Positions 10,705 to 21,890 of a stretch of 64,000 nt of DNA are shown here, piece by piece. Origin of the DNA: Marasmius tenuissimus (lineage: Eukaryota; Basidiomycota; Agaricomycetes; Agaricales; Marasmiaceae). Both the position numbers and the translations under genes were made by a program. Below the pieces are notes generated by a model. That model ran no database searches. It was given only the letters and a program-made list of their open reading frames with translations, and had not been told where the DNA came from. Location: contig JAQOTA010000020.1 in the NCBI GenBank assembly GCA_029532415.1, positions 1,364,001 through 1,428,000 of the forward strand, written 5' to 3'. Each line of letters begins with the position of its first letter. Positions within the stretch are counted from its first letter, which is position 1.

Positions 10705-13113
10705 ATGATGAAAAGCTCAAATCCAACTCGAAAAACTGAGCCAAAACCTTCCAGCAGTCGGTCCAAACCAAAACCTGGAACGATTGCGGAAAGTTCGACT
10801 TCGGCAGCTACTCGTGGGCAGAAACGAAAGAGGAACGACGACGACGACGGTGTCAGCCACGAGCTGAGTGCAGCGGCGCAGGAGCTGAAGAGACAGGTGC
10901 AGGAGGTATACAGCTCGATTGATGGAAACACAGCCGATGGACGATGGACAATCATCTCGAGGATGTTGAAGTTACCTTGCACAAGAGGCGAACGAGTTTG
11001 GATTACGCCTCGTGCGGGTGAAATTAAAGAGCCCGAAAGCGAGACCATCGCAGAACAGAAATCAGACGAGACTGTTGTTGAAGGAAGAAGTCCCCGTTCT
11101 CCACGCTCTGCGAAGAAACTCAAGGAGGCCAGGCTAAAGGAGAAGGTCGAGAGTTGGCAGAAGAATGTTGTGGTTGTGGCAGAACAGAAAGCCAGTCCTC
11201 GAGACAAGACCAGATCTGTGAAGAAGAAATCTGCGGAAATGAATGCAGTCGAAATGGACGTTGACTGCTCACCGCTAGGCTTTCATGCTCAGAAGACAGT
11301 GTCTTCGCAGGTGAAGGCAAAGATGAAGGGACGCAAGGCTGATGGCAAGCAGCCAGCACGGGAGCCTTTACCAGAACCATCCAGCGACACTATCGAACCC
11401 CCGGAGCAAGATTCGAGACGCCCTGCTACGCGCCGTAAACTCATCACAGAAGTACCAGAACATGTGAGATCTCAATTTAGTTTGGGCGGTTCGCTTGAAA
11501 TAGACGTATTGACCTATTCTCTTCTTCCGCAGAACTTCATTCCTCCATCTTTTCCTTCATCCCAAATTCAACATTCTACGCCGTTCAGGAAACCCTCCTT
11601 GCGACCGCCTTCTCCCATCCCTTTCGCTCAGACATCCCCTCTCGATCCCCATGAGATGCCACCCCCCACCTCCTCACCTCAAAGTGGCGTTCCCACATCT
11701 CCTATCGCTACGGTTACCCGTAATAAAGTTCACCGCGCTGCTAAGGCCGCACCCACTGCATCTCCAGCGAAGCCCCATTCCAAGCCTCCTTTCTCCAGGA
11801 CGAGATCGCCAATTCCGAGTCTGGGACTCTCAACCTCGCTACCTGTCATAGGCAGTCCTAAGCAACCTACTAGGGCTGAGATGGCTGCTGCTCGGCTTGG
11901 TACTTCATCAGCTTCGAATCCGAAAAGCGGAGATTACGAGGCAAAGAACCTCGATATACCGGCCCTTGGCACCAAACGACCGCGACCTGTGTCGCCAGAG
12001 GCCAGTCAGCGAGCGAAGCAACGTCGCATGGGCTGGGATGTTCCAAATGCCATAGAACGCCAGGAGGGCGTCGATGTCGTGATGCAGGCCCCTTCGTCAC
12101 CGTTATCGTCCCCTCCCAAGACTCCGAAGAAGTCGGAAAAGAATATCTTACCGACCCTCACCGAGCTCTTGAGCGCCAAGAAGAGTGCAACACCCAAAGG
12201 GAAGTCCAGGAGAATAAGTGGTTCGGGAGGATTGGATGTTCATGTGGCGACGGCGGACGGCGGACGCGACGCCCACCGTCGCGATTCGTCGGCGACCAAC
12301 GCTGTGAATGGTATATCGTCGCATTCTCAAGCGCCGTCCAACAAGGTTGAAACGCAACGCACGACGGGTACTACGACGTCTTCCATACAAGGAAGACAGC
12401 CAGGCTGGGAGGATGTCCCCATTCAAAGTGAAGATCCCAATCTCCTACAATCGCTCCCGGAACCCGCAGATGGCCTTGATCTCAATGCAGGGTACGGGTT
12501 TGATATTACGGCTCCTGCGAGATCACTGCCGTCTCTTGATAGCTTCGAAGAGTCAGGTGTCGCACCAGGCGTTGACGTGGCCGACGATGGGGATATTGTT
12601 TCGATCGCACAGAGCTCTGCTAAAGGACCCGTCCTTGTGCCGGATTCTCCAGCTATCCCCGACTTTACGTTCGACCCTGACGAATTTTCACCTCAGCTGA
12701 CGTCGACGCAACAGAAAGCTGTAGCAGCAGGGACTGTTACAGGTAAATCTGCTGTTACTGGTGGCGTCGTGGGCGGCAAGGTTAGAAGCGATGTCTTTAT
12801 GGGCACAGACGCGAAGGATATACCCGAGGAGGACCTGCTCCTGTTCTCACCCCCCAAGAGGTCACCGGTCAGAGGCGGCGCGGCCAGGTATACCAGCGAG
12901 ACGCAGTCGCAATCGCGGTCTCCTAGTAAGACGCCATCGAAATCGCAATCTCAGTTTCCTTGGGGCTATAGCTCTCAAATGGACCTAGAAGGTGGCGTGG
13001 ACCGGGTTAGCAGGTTTCTGGAGAAGGATCTTAGCATGATAGACCTTGATGACGACGAAACAGGGGAGCGGGCAGACAAGCTATCGATGGGGACGAGAGG
13101 GTGGGTTTATTGA
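10705..13113 (+). CDS. Large disordered nuclear-type protein, about 780-802 aa
   Basis: A long frame begins MMKSSNPTRKTEPKPSSS. An in-frame 69-nt stretch at 11464..11532 has a gtgaga donor and a ccgcag acceptor and is probably an intron, leaving 779 aa. The protein is Ser/Pro/Lys-rich and low in hydrophobics. It has basic nuclear-localisation-like clusters (GQKRKRNDDDDG near residue 38; SQRAKQRRMGWD near 435) and many SP/TP sites (SPRSPRSAKK, SPPKTPKKSEK, SRSPSKTPSKSQSQ), suggesting regulation by proline-directed kinases. Residues about 48-110 (SHELSAAAQELKRQVQEV) could form a helix or coiled coil. No catalytic domain was recognised. A cell-cycle or chromatin role is only a guess from composition. 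Confidence 0.7.
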   Translation: MMKSSNPTRKTEPKPSSSRSKPKPGTIAESSTSAATRGQKRKRNDDDDGVSHELSAAAQELKRQVQEVYSSIDGNTADGRWTIISRMLKLPCTRGERVWITPRAGEIKEPESETIAEQKSDETVVEGRSPRSPRSAKKLKEARLKEKVESWQKNVVVVAEQKASPRDKTRSVKKKSAEMNAVEMDVDCSPLGFHAQKTVSSQVKAKMKGRKADGKQPAREPLPEPSSDTIEPPEQDSRRPATRRKLITEVPEHVRSQFSLGGSLEIDVLTYSLLPQNFIPPSFPSSQIQHSTPFRKPSLRPPSPIPFAQTSPLDPHEMPPPTSSPQSGVPTSPIATVTRNKVHRAAKAAPTASPAKPHSKPPFSRTRSPIPSLGLSTSLPVIGSPKQPTRAEMAAARLGTSSASNPKSGDYEAKNLDIPALGTKRPRPVSPEASQRAKQRRMGWDVPNAIERQEGVDVVMQAPSSPLSSPPKTPKKSEKNILPTLTELLSAKKSATPKGKSRRISGSGGLDVHVATADGGRDAHRRDSSATNAVNGISSHSQAPSNKVETQRTTGTTTSSIQGRQPGWEDVPIQSEDPNLLQSLPEPADGLDLNAGYGFDITAPARSLPSLDSFEESGVAPGVDVADDGDIVSIAQSSAKGPVLVPDSPAIPDFTFDPDEFSPQLTSTQQKAVAAGTVTGKSAVTGGVVGGKVRSDVFMGTDAKDIPEEDLLLFSPPKRSPVRGGAARYTSETQSQSRSPSKTPSKSQSQFPWGYSSQMDLEGGVDRVSRFLEKDLSMIDLDDDETGERADKLSMGTRGWVY

Positions 13114-14382
13114 TTCTTCTTCCACGGCCGAAAGAAATGGGTGGCGAATAATTTTTTCGACATATACTCTATATCATGTATCGTTGACTACGACACTTGT
13201 CCAGCTTTCGTGTAGGTTAAAAGGACTATCTCTACCATATCCGAAAAAAAATAAATCAGCAATCTCCGGACCTCGTTAAGTTTCTATACATCCATCTACT
13301 CATCGCTGCGGCAGACATCTGAACCGGCCTTGAAGGCGGGAGTCCTGTTCAGGCAGAACTCCAAATTTGACGTCTGATACACGAGGATGTTGGAACCTAA
13401 AGCACTGGCACAGTGACACAGGTATCCTGGTGAGCTGTGTGATGAGACATGAGTATTGTCTCAGCGAGGAGGTAGCTCCCTCCGCCTCACGTCGCGGAGG
13501 TTTAACGTTTCAAACGTTCTTTAAGTTCAGGTACCGTACGGAAGTGAATGCAGACATTTGGTAACGAGTAATGCCCTTAAAAAGTGGTTAGTCTGACGGC
13601 CGTCCACTGTTTCTGGTACTGGGTTTCCCATATCACTAGAGTTGGGGACAGAACCTTGGACTTGTTTTCCAGTCGCCAATATGCAAGCCGCGATAAACCA
13701 GCAGCGACCACAGTTGACGTTAGCGACCGTGAATGTCGGGCAGGAGATGCGCAGTAGTTGACGCAATAAAAAAAATAGTATATGTGCCATGAGCAATGTC
13801 ATGGTGCCCTTCCCGGCTGTCTGAGTCCATTCTGGTACTACAGTACTTTAGCCCGCGGTGATTTTAGCCGGTGGAAGTCCCTTTCACGAGCTGCAGGGTT
13901 CTCTGGCCGGTGCAAACACCAGTCCAGTCACACACTACAGCACAGATACGTCAAAGGCTGTTCGTGGGCCCTAAAACCATGCAGTCGCGGGTGGCGGTCA
14001 ACAGCAAAGGTCTGTCTAAGGGCAACGACCTGTTCTTCTTCCATTGAGATGAAGCGACGTTCTCGAATAACACGTACGACCGACGACGAATTAAAAAAAA
14101 AATATTTCCACACGAATCGCTACGTCCAACCGTGTATTGAGGGTCGTACCGCTCAATATGGTCCGTAAACGGCAGACTTGGCTTGATGAGGGTAACTGCC
14201 ATGGCATGAGCAAAGAACAAAGGAGACGATCTCTAGGACGACATACAGTATTGTCATAGCCTACTGCCTATCTGCAGTCCGATCCCTTGGATAACCTCTA
14301 CAAAGACAGCAGAAGGTAGATAGAAATGTCTAGGTGCAATTTCAGATCTAAAGGTGTCAGATGGACAGAAATGTGAACATAC
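13114..14382. other. Intergenic, no clear gene
   Basis: Short open frames occur on both strands, and the minus strand may hold the 3' exons of the repeat-bearing gene that starts at 14568. No chain could be fixed. Confidence 0.3.
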
Positions 14383-14568
14383 CTCCATGAAGCTAGGCTG
14401 ACTAGATTCGCTGGAAGGTTGGCTGGGTCCACGAGAAGGTTGGGTGGACCCACGAGAAGGTTGGGTGGACCCACGAGAAGGTTGGGTGGACCCACGAGAA
14501 GGTTGGGTGGACCCACGAGAAGGTTGGTTGTATTCATTCGAAGGCGATGGGGGATAGCTCCCGTCCAT
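14383..14568 (-). CDS. First exon of a gene with PSRGSTQ heptad repeats
   Basis: The minus-strand reading starts MDGSYPPSPSNEYN and then carries four perfect PSRGSTQ heptads, a variant PSRGPSQ and a decayed PSSESSQ. It ends at a consensus donor (gtatgt) after PSFME. All units are in frame, so length change by slippage would keep the protein open. Downstream acceptors at several sites give open frames, but I could not choose among them. The product is probably a low-complexity protein; no function is proposed. It lies just downstream of the 307-aa gene on the same strand, and an end exon of that gene is an alternative. Confidence 0.4.
14412..14534. repeat. 21-bp tandem repeat
   Basis: Four near-identical copies of acgagaaggttgggtggacc(c), flanked by diverged copies at both ends. 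The unit is a multiple of three and encodes the heptads noted above. Confidence 0.9.
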
Positions 14569-14600
14569 GATAGTAAGAGATAAGAGATAGATGTTGTCGA

Positions 14601-15804
14601 CTAAGAATCAGGTGGCGGTCTGAGAGAAGAGGGAGAGTGCTCACTGAGCCTGAGTCGGACTTTAAAGCGGTTTGCGGTTATTGAAATCGGCCAAAGAAGG
14701 TAGGTAGCTGCAGCGTTGCCAAGCCGAGTTCGCCAATATTCGAATGGGAAAGGAACAAGGACAAATATCTCCATGTAATTGGACGTTTGAGCAACTTTAG
14801 GCGCCGCGCAAGTCTCCATCGATAGCAACGCGTCAATTTCTAACTTCAGTGCGTGTCGTGTAAATTGCAATAGCCAAAGGTCTTGAGTCTGTAGAGTATA
14901 ACTCTGGGATCGAGACGTGCTCGAGTACTTCTTAACATGAATTGCAGAAGGATTTGTGCAAATGGATTCCGAGAGATTCCCGCTAACATCAGGTTGAGTA
15001 CTTTGCGCCGAAAAGGGGATCCACCTCTCCAGTGTTGAAAGAGAACATCACCTCAGCGTAGCTGCGGTGAAACGAGGCTCGGAAATGCCACCAATGACAG
15101 CCATTCCATTCAGATGAAAGAGCACAACAGCAGTTTCGTGCATCCCGAAGGCGAATTGGATCCCTGCAGGGATGGTCGCAGAGATCAATAACAATGGCCC
15201 GGAATATGCTCTGCGTTGTCCTTGAGTGCAAACTGGAACGACCTGCGTTGCCAGACGAGATGCGAACTGGTCAATACGAGCATTGATGATCAGATTGCGG
15301 GCAGATTACCACCAACTTGAATTTGAATGACTGCAGAAGTCGGTTGCGAGGCCTTGAAATTGTATAGGCCTTTGTCTTACTTGGTGACTGAGGATCTTGT
15401 GGCAATGAGGCTGCAAGATTTGCAAGCCTTCGGGCGAGTAGGTCAGATGAAATTCAGAAACACTTTTAGTGACCTTCCTTCCTTGACTCGAGACTCGACG
15501 TAAATCAGGTTTAACCGTCAGTTCACGGAGCAAACGGTAAGAAGCGTTGTGAGCTGTGAATTAGAGGAGCAGATAATAAAGAATACAGGTGCATGCGATG
15601 GAATGAATGCGAAGGAATCGAGAGAAATTTGAGAGAAATGGTGATAGTACCAAAACAGGAAACATGTGACTGGATGATAACGGTCAAAGCCCTGGCGAGT
15701 GCGAAACATTCTCTCGCAACCCTTCCCAATCCCAACTTGGACGCGTTCGAGCCGTCTACATAGTCCAATATCTCCTTCAATTCCCTCTCCAGCGAGTTCA
15801 TCAT
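14601..15804 (-). CDS. Protein of unknown function, 307 aa, four exons
   Basis: Exons: 15804..15651, 15553..15381, 15266..15052 and 14982..14601. Phases (1, 0, 2) agree and total 924 nt. The reading begins MMNSLERELKEILDYVDG, continues through KLGLGRVARECFALARA, and in exon 3 has ISATIPAGIQFAFGMHE followed by a hydrophobic VVLFHLNGMAVIGG. Exon 4 ends RLSEHSPSSLRPPPDS. I do not recognise the family. The consistent four-exon chain and non-repetitive, well-mixed composition argue it is a real gene. A donor-like gtgag inside exon 4 (near 14640) leaves open an alternative 3' end joining the repeat exon downstream. Confidence 0.55.
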
Positions 15805-15810
15805 CAACAC

Positions 15811-18800
15811 AAATTTGACCTGCGAGCTCTGGCCTCCATTCGCTAGTAGTTGAATTCGATTCTCAACGGTAAATGTCCACTAGTATCGGGACTGGGCTGG
15901 CGCATAGGGTCATTTCTTAGCTGGGGCAGCGTATCTTGGAGGGGCGGATGTTGGAAAGAGCGCGTGAAGTAGGACTTTTACTCTATACAAGCCTAGAGCC
16001 TGGAGTTGTAGCGGGTTGCAGGTAAGTTGCCCAAGATGTTCTTCCTGAGCGAACTGAACCTTGTCAATTTCGCTCAGTTTATCTATTTAGGGCCTTCGAC
16101 TGGCCCTATCCTTGAAATTGCAATTCAACCCTTGGAACTGATTGTTATATCGAGACATACCTTTCATCATATTGCCCATCCCATTGAGCTTGTAGCTTGA
16201 AAAGTGCCTATTCGAGCCTTTGGTTACGATTCGCGTAGCACCAACCTCTTTCTAGGAAAGCGATGCGGGATATCCTAGAGACCTCTTCTAAGAATCATTC
16301 GGAATGGAAAACATCGGGGGAGAGGGTTATACGAGCCTAAGTCTCCTCTTGCAACGCCCGAGATCCCTGGAGACGATCACGTCCACTTGGCCTTCATCAT
16401 GGTGACAGAGTAAAAAGTGACTGCAAGTCAGTCGAGGTGGTGCTGAGAGAATTGGTATGGACGCTGACCGGTGATATGCAAGGATTTGTCTGCTTGATAT
16501 TGACCACCCATTAATCCCAACAGGTCGCGGGATTTCTGGGAACGACAAACTAGATTTTGCATCGAGGTGTATCGGAAACTATCTCTTCAACGGCCTATCA
16601 CGACACCACAATGGACATGGATACATCTATTGGGGCGATGATGGTCATTCAGACTTTTGTCATCGCTGCTAACGACGAGCAATAATCACCTGGACACCTT
16701 GACCCTCGCCAGCGGCCGAACGGACGATATCAAAAGACTGTGACTAAACGCTTTAAATTTTCTTGAATACGACGGCGGTAGGAAACCCATGAAAGGGAGC
16801 ACGCAGACTTCGTGCAGAACGATTTTAGGATGGTCGGCGGCCCTGGATCCTAGCGAAGTTGTGACGCTAGTCCCATCGCTTTCGCTACAACACTGGTTCA
16901 CGAGGTCCAAAAGTCCAAGGGTGCTTGTGTTCGGAGTAGTGGTTGCGAAGCAAACGTCTCTCATCTTTCCTGTCAGAGCCGTGACAGAGGACTAGTCTTG
17001 GTGCGGGTCGTAACGGTTTTTGGTCACTCACTGGGTCGGTCAAGCTATTCTCCGCAGTCTCCCTCTTCTTTCAAATCCTTTACTGAATTTTCCTGCGGCG
17101 GTCAAGTAGTCGAAAGGGGGGAGCTCCCAGAGGGCTCATGCGGAAGAGGTCGCGAAGGTTAGAGCCGTGAATGTGAGTGTCAAGAAGTCGATGCTCCCGG
17201 CGATCAACAATCTCTTCAGATATATCCAAAAATACGATACTTATGTTTTTCTCAGGCACCCATCCCGGCTCCCCTCCAACGCTCACCAATACACGTCGAA
17301 TTCACGCCTTCTTGACAAGATATGTACATATTCCACACAAGGATGACCATGGGCAATTAATCGGGGAGGGTCGTTTAGTTTCCGCGATGTATCTGATGAC
17401 CATTCCGTCCCGTGACGGGCGGTAAGTGCTTTCTTCTACCCCAGCTTACTCGTTCGAAATTACACTGACGTGTGTCTCAGAGGAAGTTACGAACCCAAAA
17501 AGCATCGTTCAACATAGAGGCCGTACCTCGAATTGAACCTCGCGACATACGCCGTGCGATTTTCAGAAGTGCACACGCCAAGGAAGGTGAAAGCTATCTT
17601 TACGCCGATTACCTTATCCACGGGTCCGTTAGAAGTTAGAAGGATACACAATCTTGAGAATAGCACGCCGGCAAAATAGCTCTTTGCCTAGTCCAAGCGG
17701 GACATATGGCCTCAGGGCACGGTCAGATGCACTTCTGACAGACTATCGCGGGAAGCAAAGCTATGTCACCAGGGGGCATCGGGCGTCCACGAGTATGTTG
17801 GTGAGCCCATTTTCTTCAGTTCGCCTCGAATGTGGACTCTTATGAGCCGGGTCCAAGCTGCCCTATTTTCTCCCGAATCTGACGTTCACATCGTGTCTGT
17901 ATGTTGCACAGACGAAGTTCATGGATTAAGCTTCGGCAATCTGAAATCTTGAAGCACCGAAGGCAAAGCGTCCAGCGCGGAGCTGCAAATGAAGAATCAA
18001 GACTAGGACATATTCGGATGTGGGTCCTCAGTGGAGTCCCAATTTAATTCTGAAACCGCTACGCATGATGTGGATTCGTCAGTCTCGCAGTACATTCAAC
18101 ATTGTATCGGCGTGGGGTGGTGGTTTCTTTGGGGGCCCAGTCCTGTGGGGCCTTTATCGGCCGAAAAAAGATGACCTCCATCTCTTGGGTAGGGTGTCAC
18201 TCCGAATTTGAGAGAAAAGGATGCGGGGACGGTGTGCTTTAGCACGATCAGGCCTGTCGGTCGGACTTCCACCTTTCTTCCCATTCGCGGTGGGCGCCTG
18301 CCGCTTGGGCTCGTTTGAAATGAAGTTCGCACGGGGCCGGCATGGCTTGATGAATGATTAATGATTTTGCGCAACGCCTGCACATCAACCACATTGTCGA
18401 TGTCGATGATCTCTTATCCTCGCGCGCTGGCAGCTTCTCAGCGTATTCAATTCAACACGTTGCGCAGGGAATGCGACCTTCGAGAAAGCCTAAAAGAGTG
18501 AGGTTCGCGCCGCAAACCTCTTTGTTTGTGATTTTGAAAAGAAGCAGAGTTTTGGGTCCCGGAAATTGATTGACATGGTACCAACGGAGGAGCTCAGGTT
18601 ATCGCAGACGTCTGGTATGCAACTCTTCCCTGGAATATTTCGGGACGCTGATACCCGGAGGTCGTTAAAAATAGTCATTGAACGGTGAGTAGGGCTCGTG
18701 AACCTCCAGCTGGAAGACTGGTGCTCAGCAACTTTCACAGGTAGTATGTTATACAATCTCTAGCGTCACCATCAATCAGAAACATCGCCAGGCGGCACAA

Positions 18801-19661
18801 TTCACAGAGTGGCCTGATAGTACGAGAGTTGTACACTCCACTTTCCTCACGGATCCTCTGACCTTGTTTCAGTAGTCTTTGGCTAAAAAATAACACCAGC
18901 AGTCTTGTTTCGGTTTTCTTTCAGCGCGTAATCAGATCGGAAACCGGAAATCGAAGTGATCTCATTATCAAGGCTGCGGTTACACATGATCTCCGTTTGT
19001 GCGGCTATTGAACCCTGAACTTCCCAGGCGAGGTCAAGCAGCTCGTAAGTACTTTCAACCTTATCGAAGGCGTCTACTAAAGCCGTTCAGTCCGACGCCC
19101 CAAAGACTTAAGTGCGGACCGCTAGCTATAGCCATCGATACCGAACAGTAAGATGTCAGCCTGAAATACGTTCCGTGGGCAGGCCGGGGGAAAACCTACA
19201 AGCAGGCTGCTTAACAAACCACTAGTGCTCGTCGGAACCTCATGGTCAGACACTCGTCTCAAGGCCAGTCTAGATCCCTTCAATCGATTTGGGGCTCGGA
19301 GTCATTAGAAACAATCGTACGACATCACTGCGAATAAGACCTTGACACTCGTGCAAGTTGAAAAGGGTTCTTTGATCGACATCTGACCAGCTTTGGCATG
19401 TCAGCTTCCAGGGAAAAGAATTTTCAAGATCTGGAGGATGGCACTTGCCGGCGGAGGATTATACGAGACGCAGGAGGAACCTGGAGATGAACCCTTTCAT
19501 TCACTGCATACAAACGCCATTGATCTATTGAGCCCACACCATGAAGTCTTCCACAACTTTCCGAAGAACTAAAATTCCCTCAGTAGGTGTCGGGCTGGTA
19601 TATTAGAACTGTTGTCGTCTCACCACTTCGTCATCCTCTCGACTGGTCAAATCCATAGCTG
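15811..19661. other. 3.8-kb stretch without a supported gene
   Basis: Frames of 60-98 codons occur on both strands (for example near 16690-16960 and 17180-17430) and some end at good donors, such as gtaagt at 17422. No multi-exon chain or family likeness emerged. The region could hold decayed genes or unrecognised small genes. No terminal repeats were seen. Confidence 0.35.
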
Positions 19662-21890
19662 ATGTTGACAGCTCCTTTCAGAGACTTCCTCACGTCTGTC
19701 ATTCGCAGCTCCGTTTCAAACTCGACAGTTCTGTCCCACCGCGATGCGTTCGTCAGTTCCACGGGCCCATGCAACGACATCAATGAATGTCGTACGCTCG
19801 AGGACATCGTCAGTTCCTGTTACTGGGTCATCATCGTCTCTATCTGGGCCTCGCTTCACCCCAATGTTCCCGACGTCCTTTATGTCGACTCGACAACTGC
19901 TATTGGCTGCCTACTCAACGACGTCGCGACAATGTCCATCGCAATCATGGCACCAGAGTTGGTCATGCTCTGGGCTATGAGACAGACTTACACAGCCGGA
20001 CGAGTGGCTCAAAGGTTCAAAGGTAAGAGGAATTTTCTCATCGTGTATTGCCCTGCTCACCATTATTTTTGCACGCCGATAGGTTATGGGTGGACGAAGG
20101 CTCACGGGTTTCTTTCTATCATGAAGGGCATTGCCCTGTACGACGGTGAAAAGTTCCTATGCTATCTTCAGTATTCGGAGAAGGCTCCCAACAAGAAGGA
20201 ACGAGAGCTGATTGAGATGATCGACAAACGCTTGCAACAGACTACACAAGATCAAGAAACTCGGATTCGAGTATGTTACCACGATAGCTTCGACGATAAT
20301 CACCCTAAACCTGAATATATTTATCTACCTATCAGGGTACAGGCAACGTGGATTCCAATACCACACAATCACCCCGGGATAGTAGCTCACAAATCGCTGG
20401 GCCAGAAGCTTCGCCAACAGCGGATGAAGTACTCGCTTCGCCCACTGAAAGGCATTTCACGAGTACCGCTCCTGGAGTGCTACGGCAAAGAGAACAGGTT
20501 CCATCCGGCGACGAGCCATCAGGATCTGTCAACAACGTTGACCCTAAGGCTGTAGACGACGACGACGACGACGACGGTGGCGTCCAGAGCTCCGGCTACA
20601 AGACTCGCAATCTTCGTAGCTCCAGGGACAGGGAGTCTCTCCCGCACAGTGCCATCGTGAGTACGAACAATGATCCTGGTATGGTACATATTTCTCAATC
20701 CCTGTATCCAGGAATTCGGTCCTCAGCCTCCTTCTCCGAGTGGGAACTTTCCACGCGAGCCAGGACAGGTGAGTGCTATGATCATTGTGCACAGTGCCGT
20801 ACACATCGGACCTCATAAAAAAATTGTTTAGCCACTACCTTTGTCCTTGCTAGAACGTCTAATCCAAAGGCGTCTGGTAGAGATCCCTGAACAAGCCATC
20901 AAAGACACTCTCAACCACGGCGACTATTTTTCCAAGGGTATCGCGATCCTCCAAACCAGCTGGTTTGTTTCGAAGATGATGAGTCGCTTGATAAACAAAT
21001 TGTATATCACCGAACTCGAGGTTGTCGCCTTTACTTCCGTATTCCTCGGACTCGTGGCGCACGTATGTTGGTGGTACAAACCCCAGCGCGTGAGGCACCC
21101 CTACAGAGTACAGCTACCGAAGCCGAGGCTCCCATTGAGCTACCCGCTCCCCACTACTGCCGCGCGCCTCCCGGCGCCGTCCCCATCATCTTGTAGATCA
21201 CAGTGCTGGGGATGGGTATGCTCGGCAGCCCGAAGCTTCCGTGTACATTCACGTTCCGAAGCTTCTGCTTTCTGGCGACGGGTCTGCAGGGATTATCACG
21301 GAACACGAAAAGTCAACAAACAGGTTCATTCAACTGTGTTCCACACAGCATACCCTATTTACCTCCTGGCTACTCTTGTCGGAGCCCTTCTGAATGCCGA
21401 TAGCTACGATGATACGAACAGGAACACCATCGAAGAGGGCGGCAAAGATACGGTTTACGACTACCCGTTCTTTTGTGGCGTTGACGTGGACACCACGCCT
21501 ACTGGGATCTACTTTGCCCTGTACTTCATCTCGGTGATGGTCGGGCTGATTCATCTTGGTTCCTGGCCATCCAAAACTCCTCCCGAAGAGCACCCTGATT
21601 GGTGGCGCTTTGGAGCTATTGTGTTGACCGTGTTGCCGGTCATCTTTGGTTTTGCTCACTACTTGCGCTCACGGGAGAGGAGCGGAGGTGATGCTGGAGC
21701 CAGACGATCATTAGCCTATGATTCTGCATTTTACTGGGTGTCGATGATGTCTTTCAATCTTTCAGTTTGGTTATTCCTCGCAGCTAGGTGGGGCCTCATT
21801 TTCCTAGCTTTGGCTGAGCTGTACCAATTACCCCCGGAGTCGGATGCTTTCCACGACGTAAATTTTGGGGTCGGTTTCCACATCGGCTGA
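19662..21890 (+). CDS. Agaricomycete multi-pass membrane protein with three homopolymer frame breaks
   Basis: The N-terminal part has the family hallmark CRTLEDIV, then HPNVPD, MSIAIMAPELVMLWAMRQ and WTKAHGFL. Introns: about 20023..20082 (in frame), 20271..20335, 20656..20711 and 20768..20831. The linker is acidic (poly-Asp at 20558) and Ser-rich. After 20832 the family continues with DYFSKGIAILQTSWF and ITELEVVAF, then TM segments and a HLGSWP / WWRFGAIVLTVLPVIFGF end. It belongs to a large Agaricomycete membrane family of unknown function. Between 21081 and 21311 the best coding frame changes three times and returns to the first, each time where one extra base in a short homopolymer would restore it (CCCC 21081, CCCC 21181, AAAA 21308). 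See findings. Confidence 0.75.

Noticed and set aside
12148..12426. Several antisense frames within the 800-residue protein gene
   Set aside because: Explained by the codon bias of the Ser/Pro/Lys-rich sense frame.
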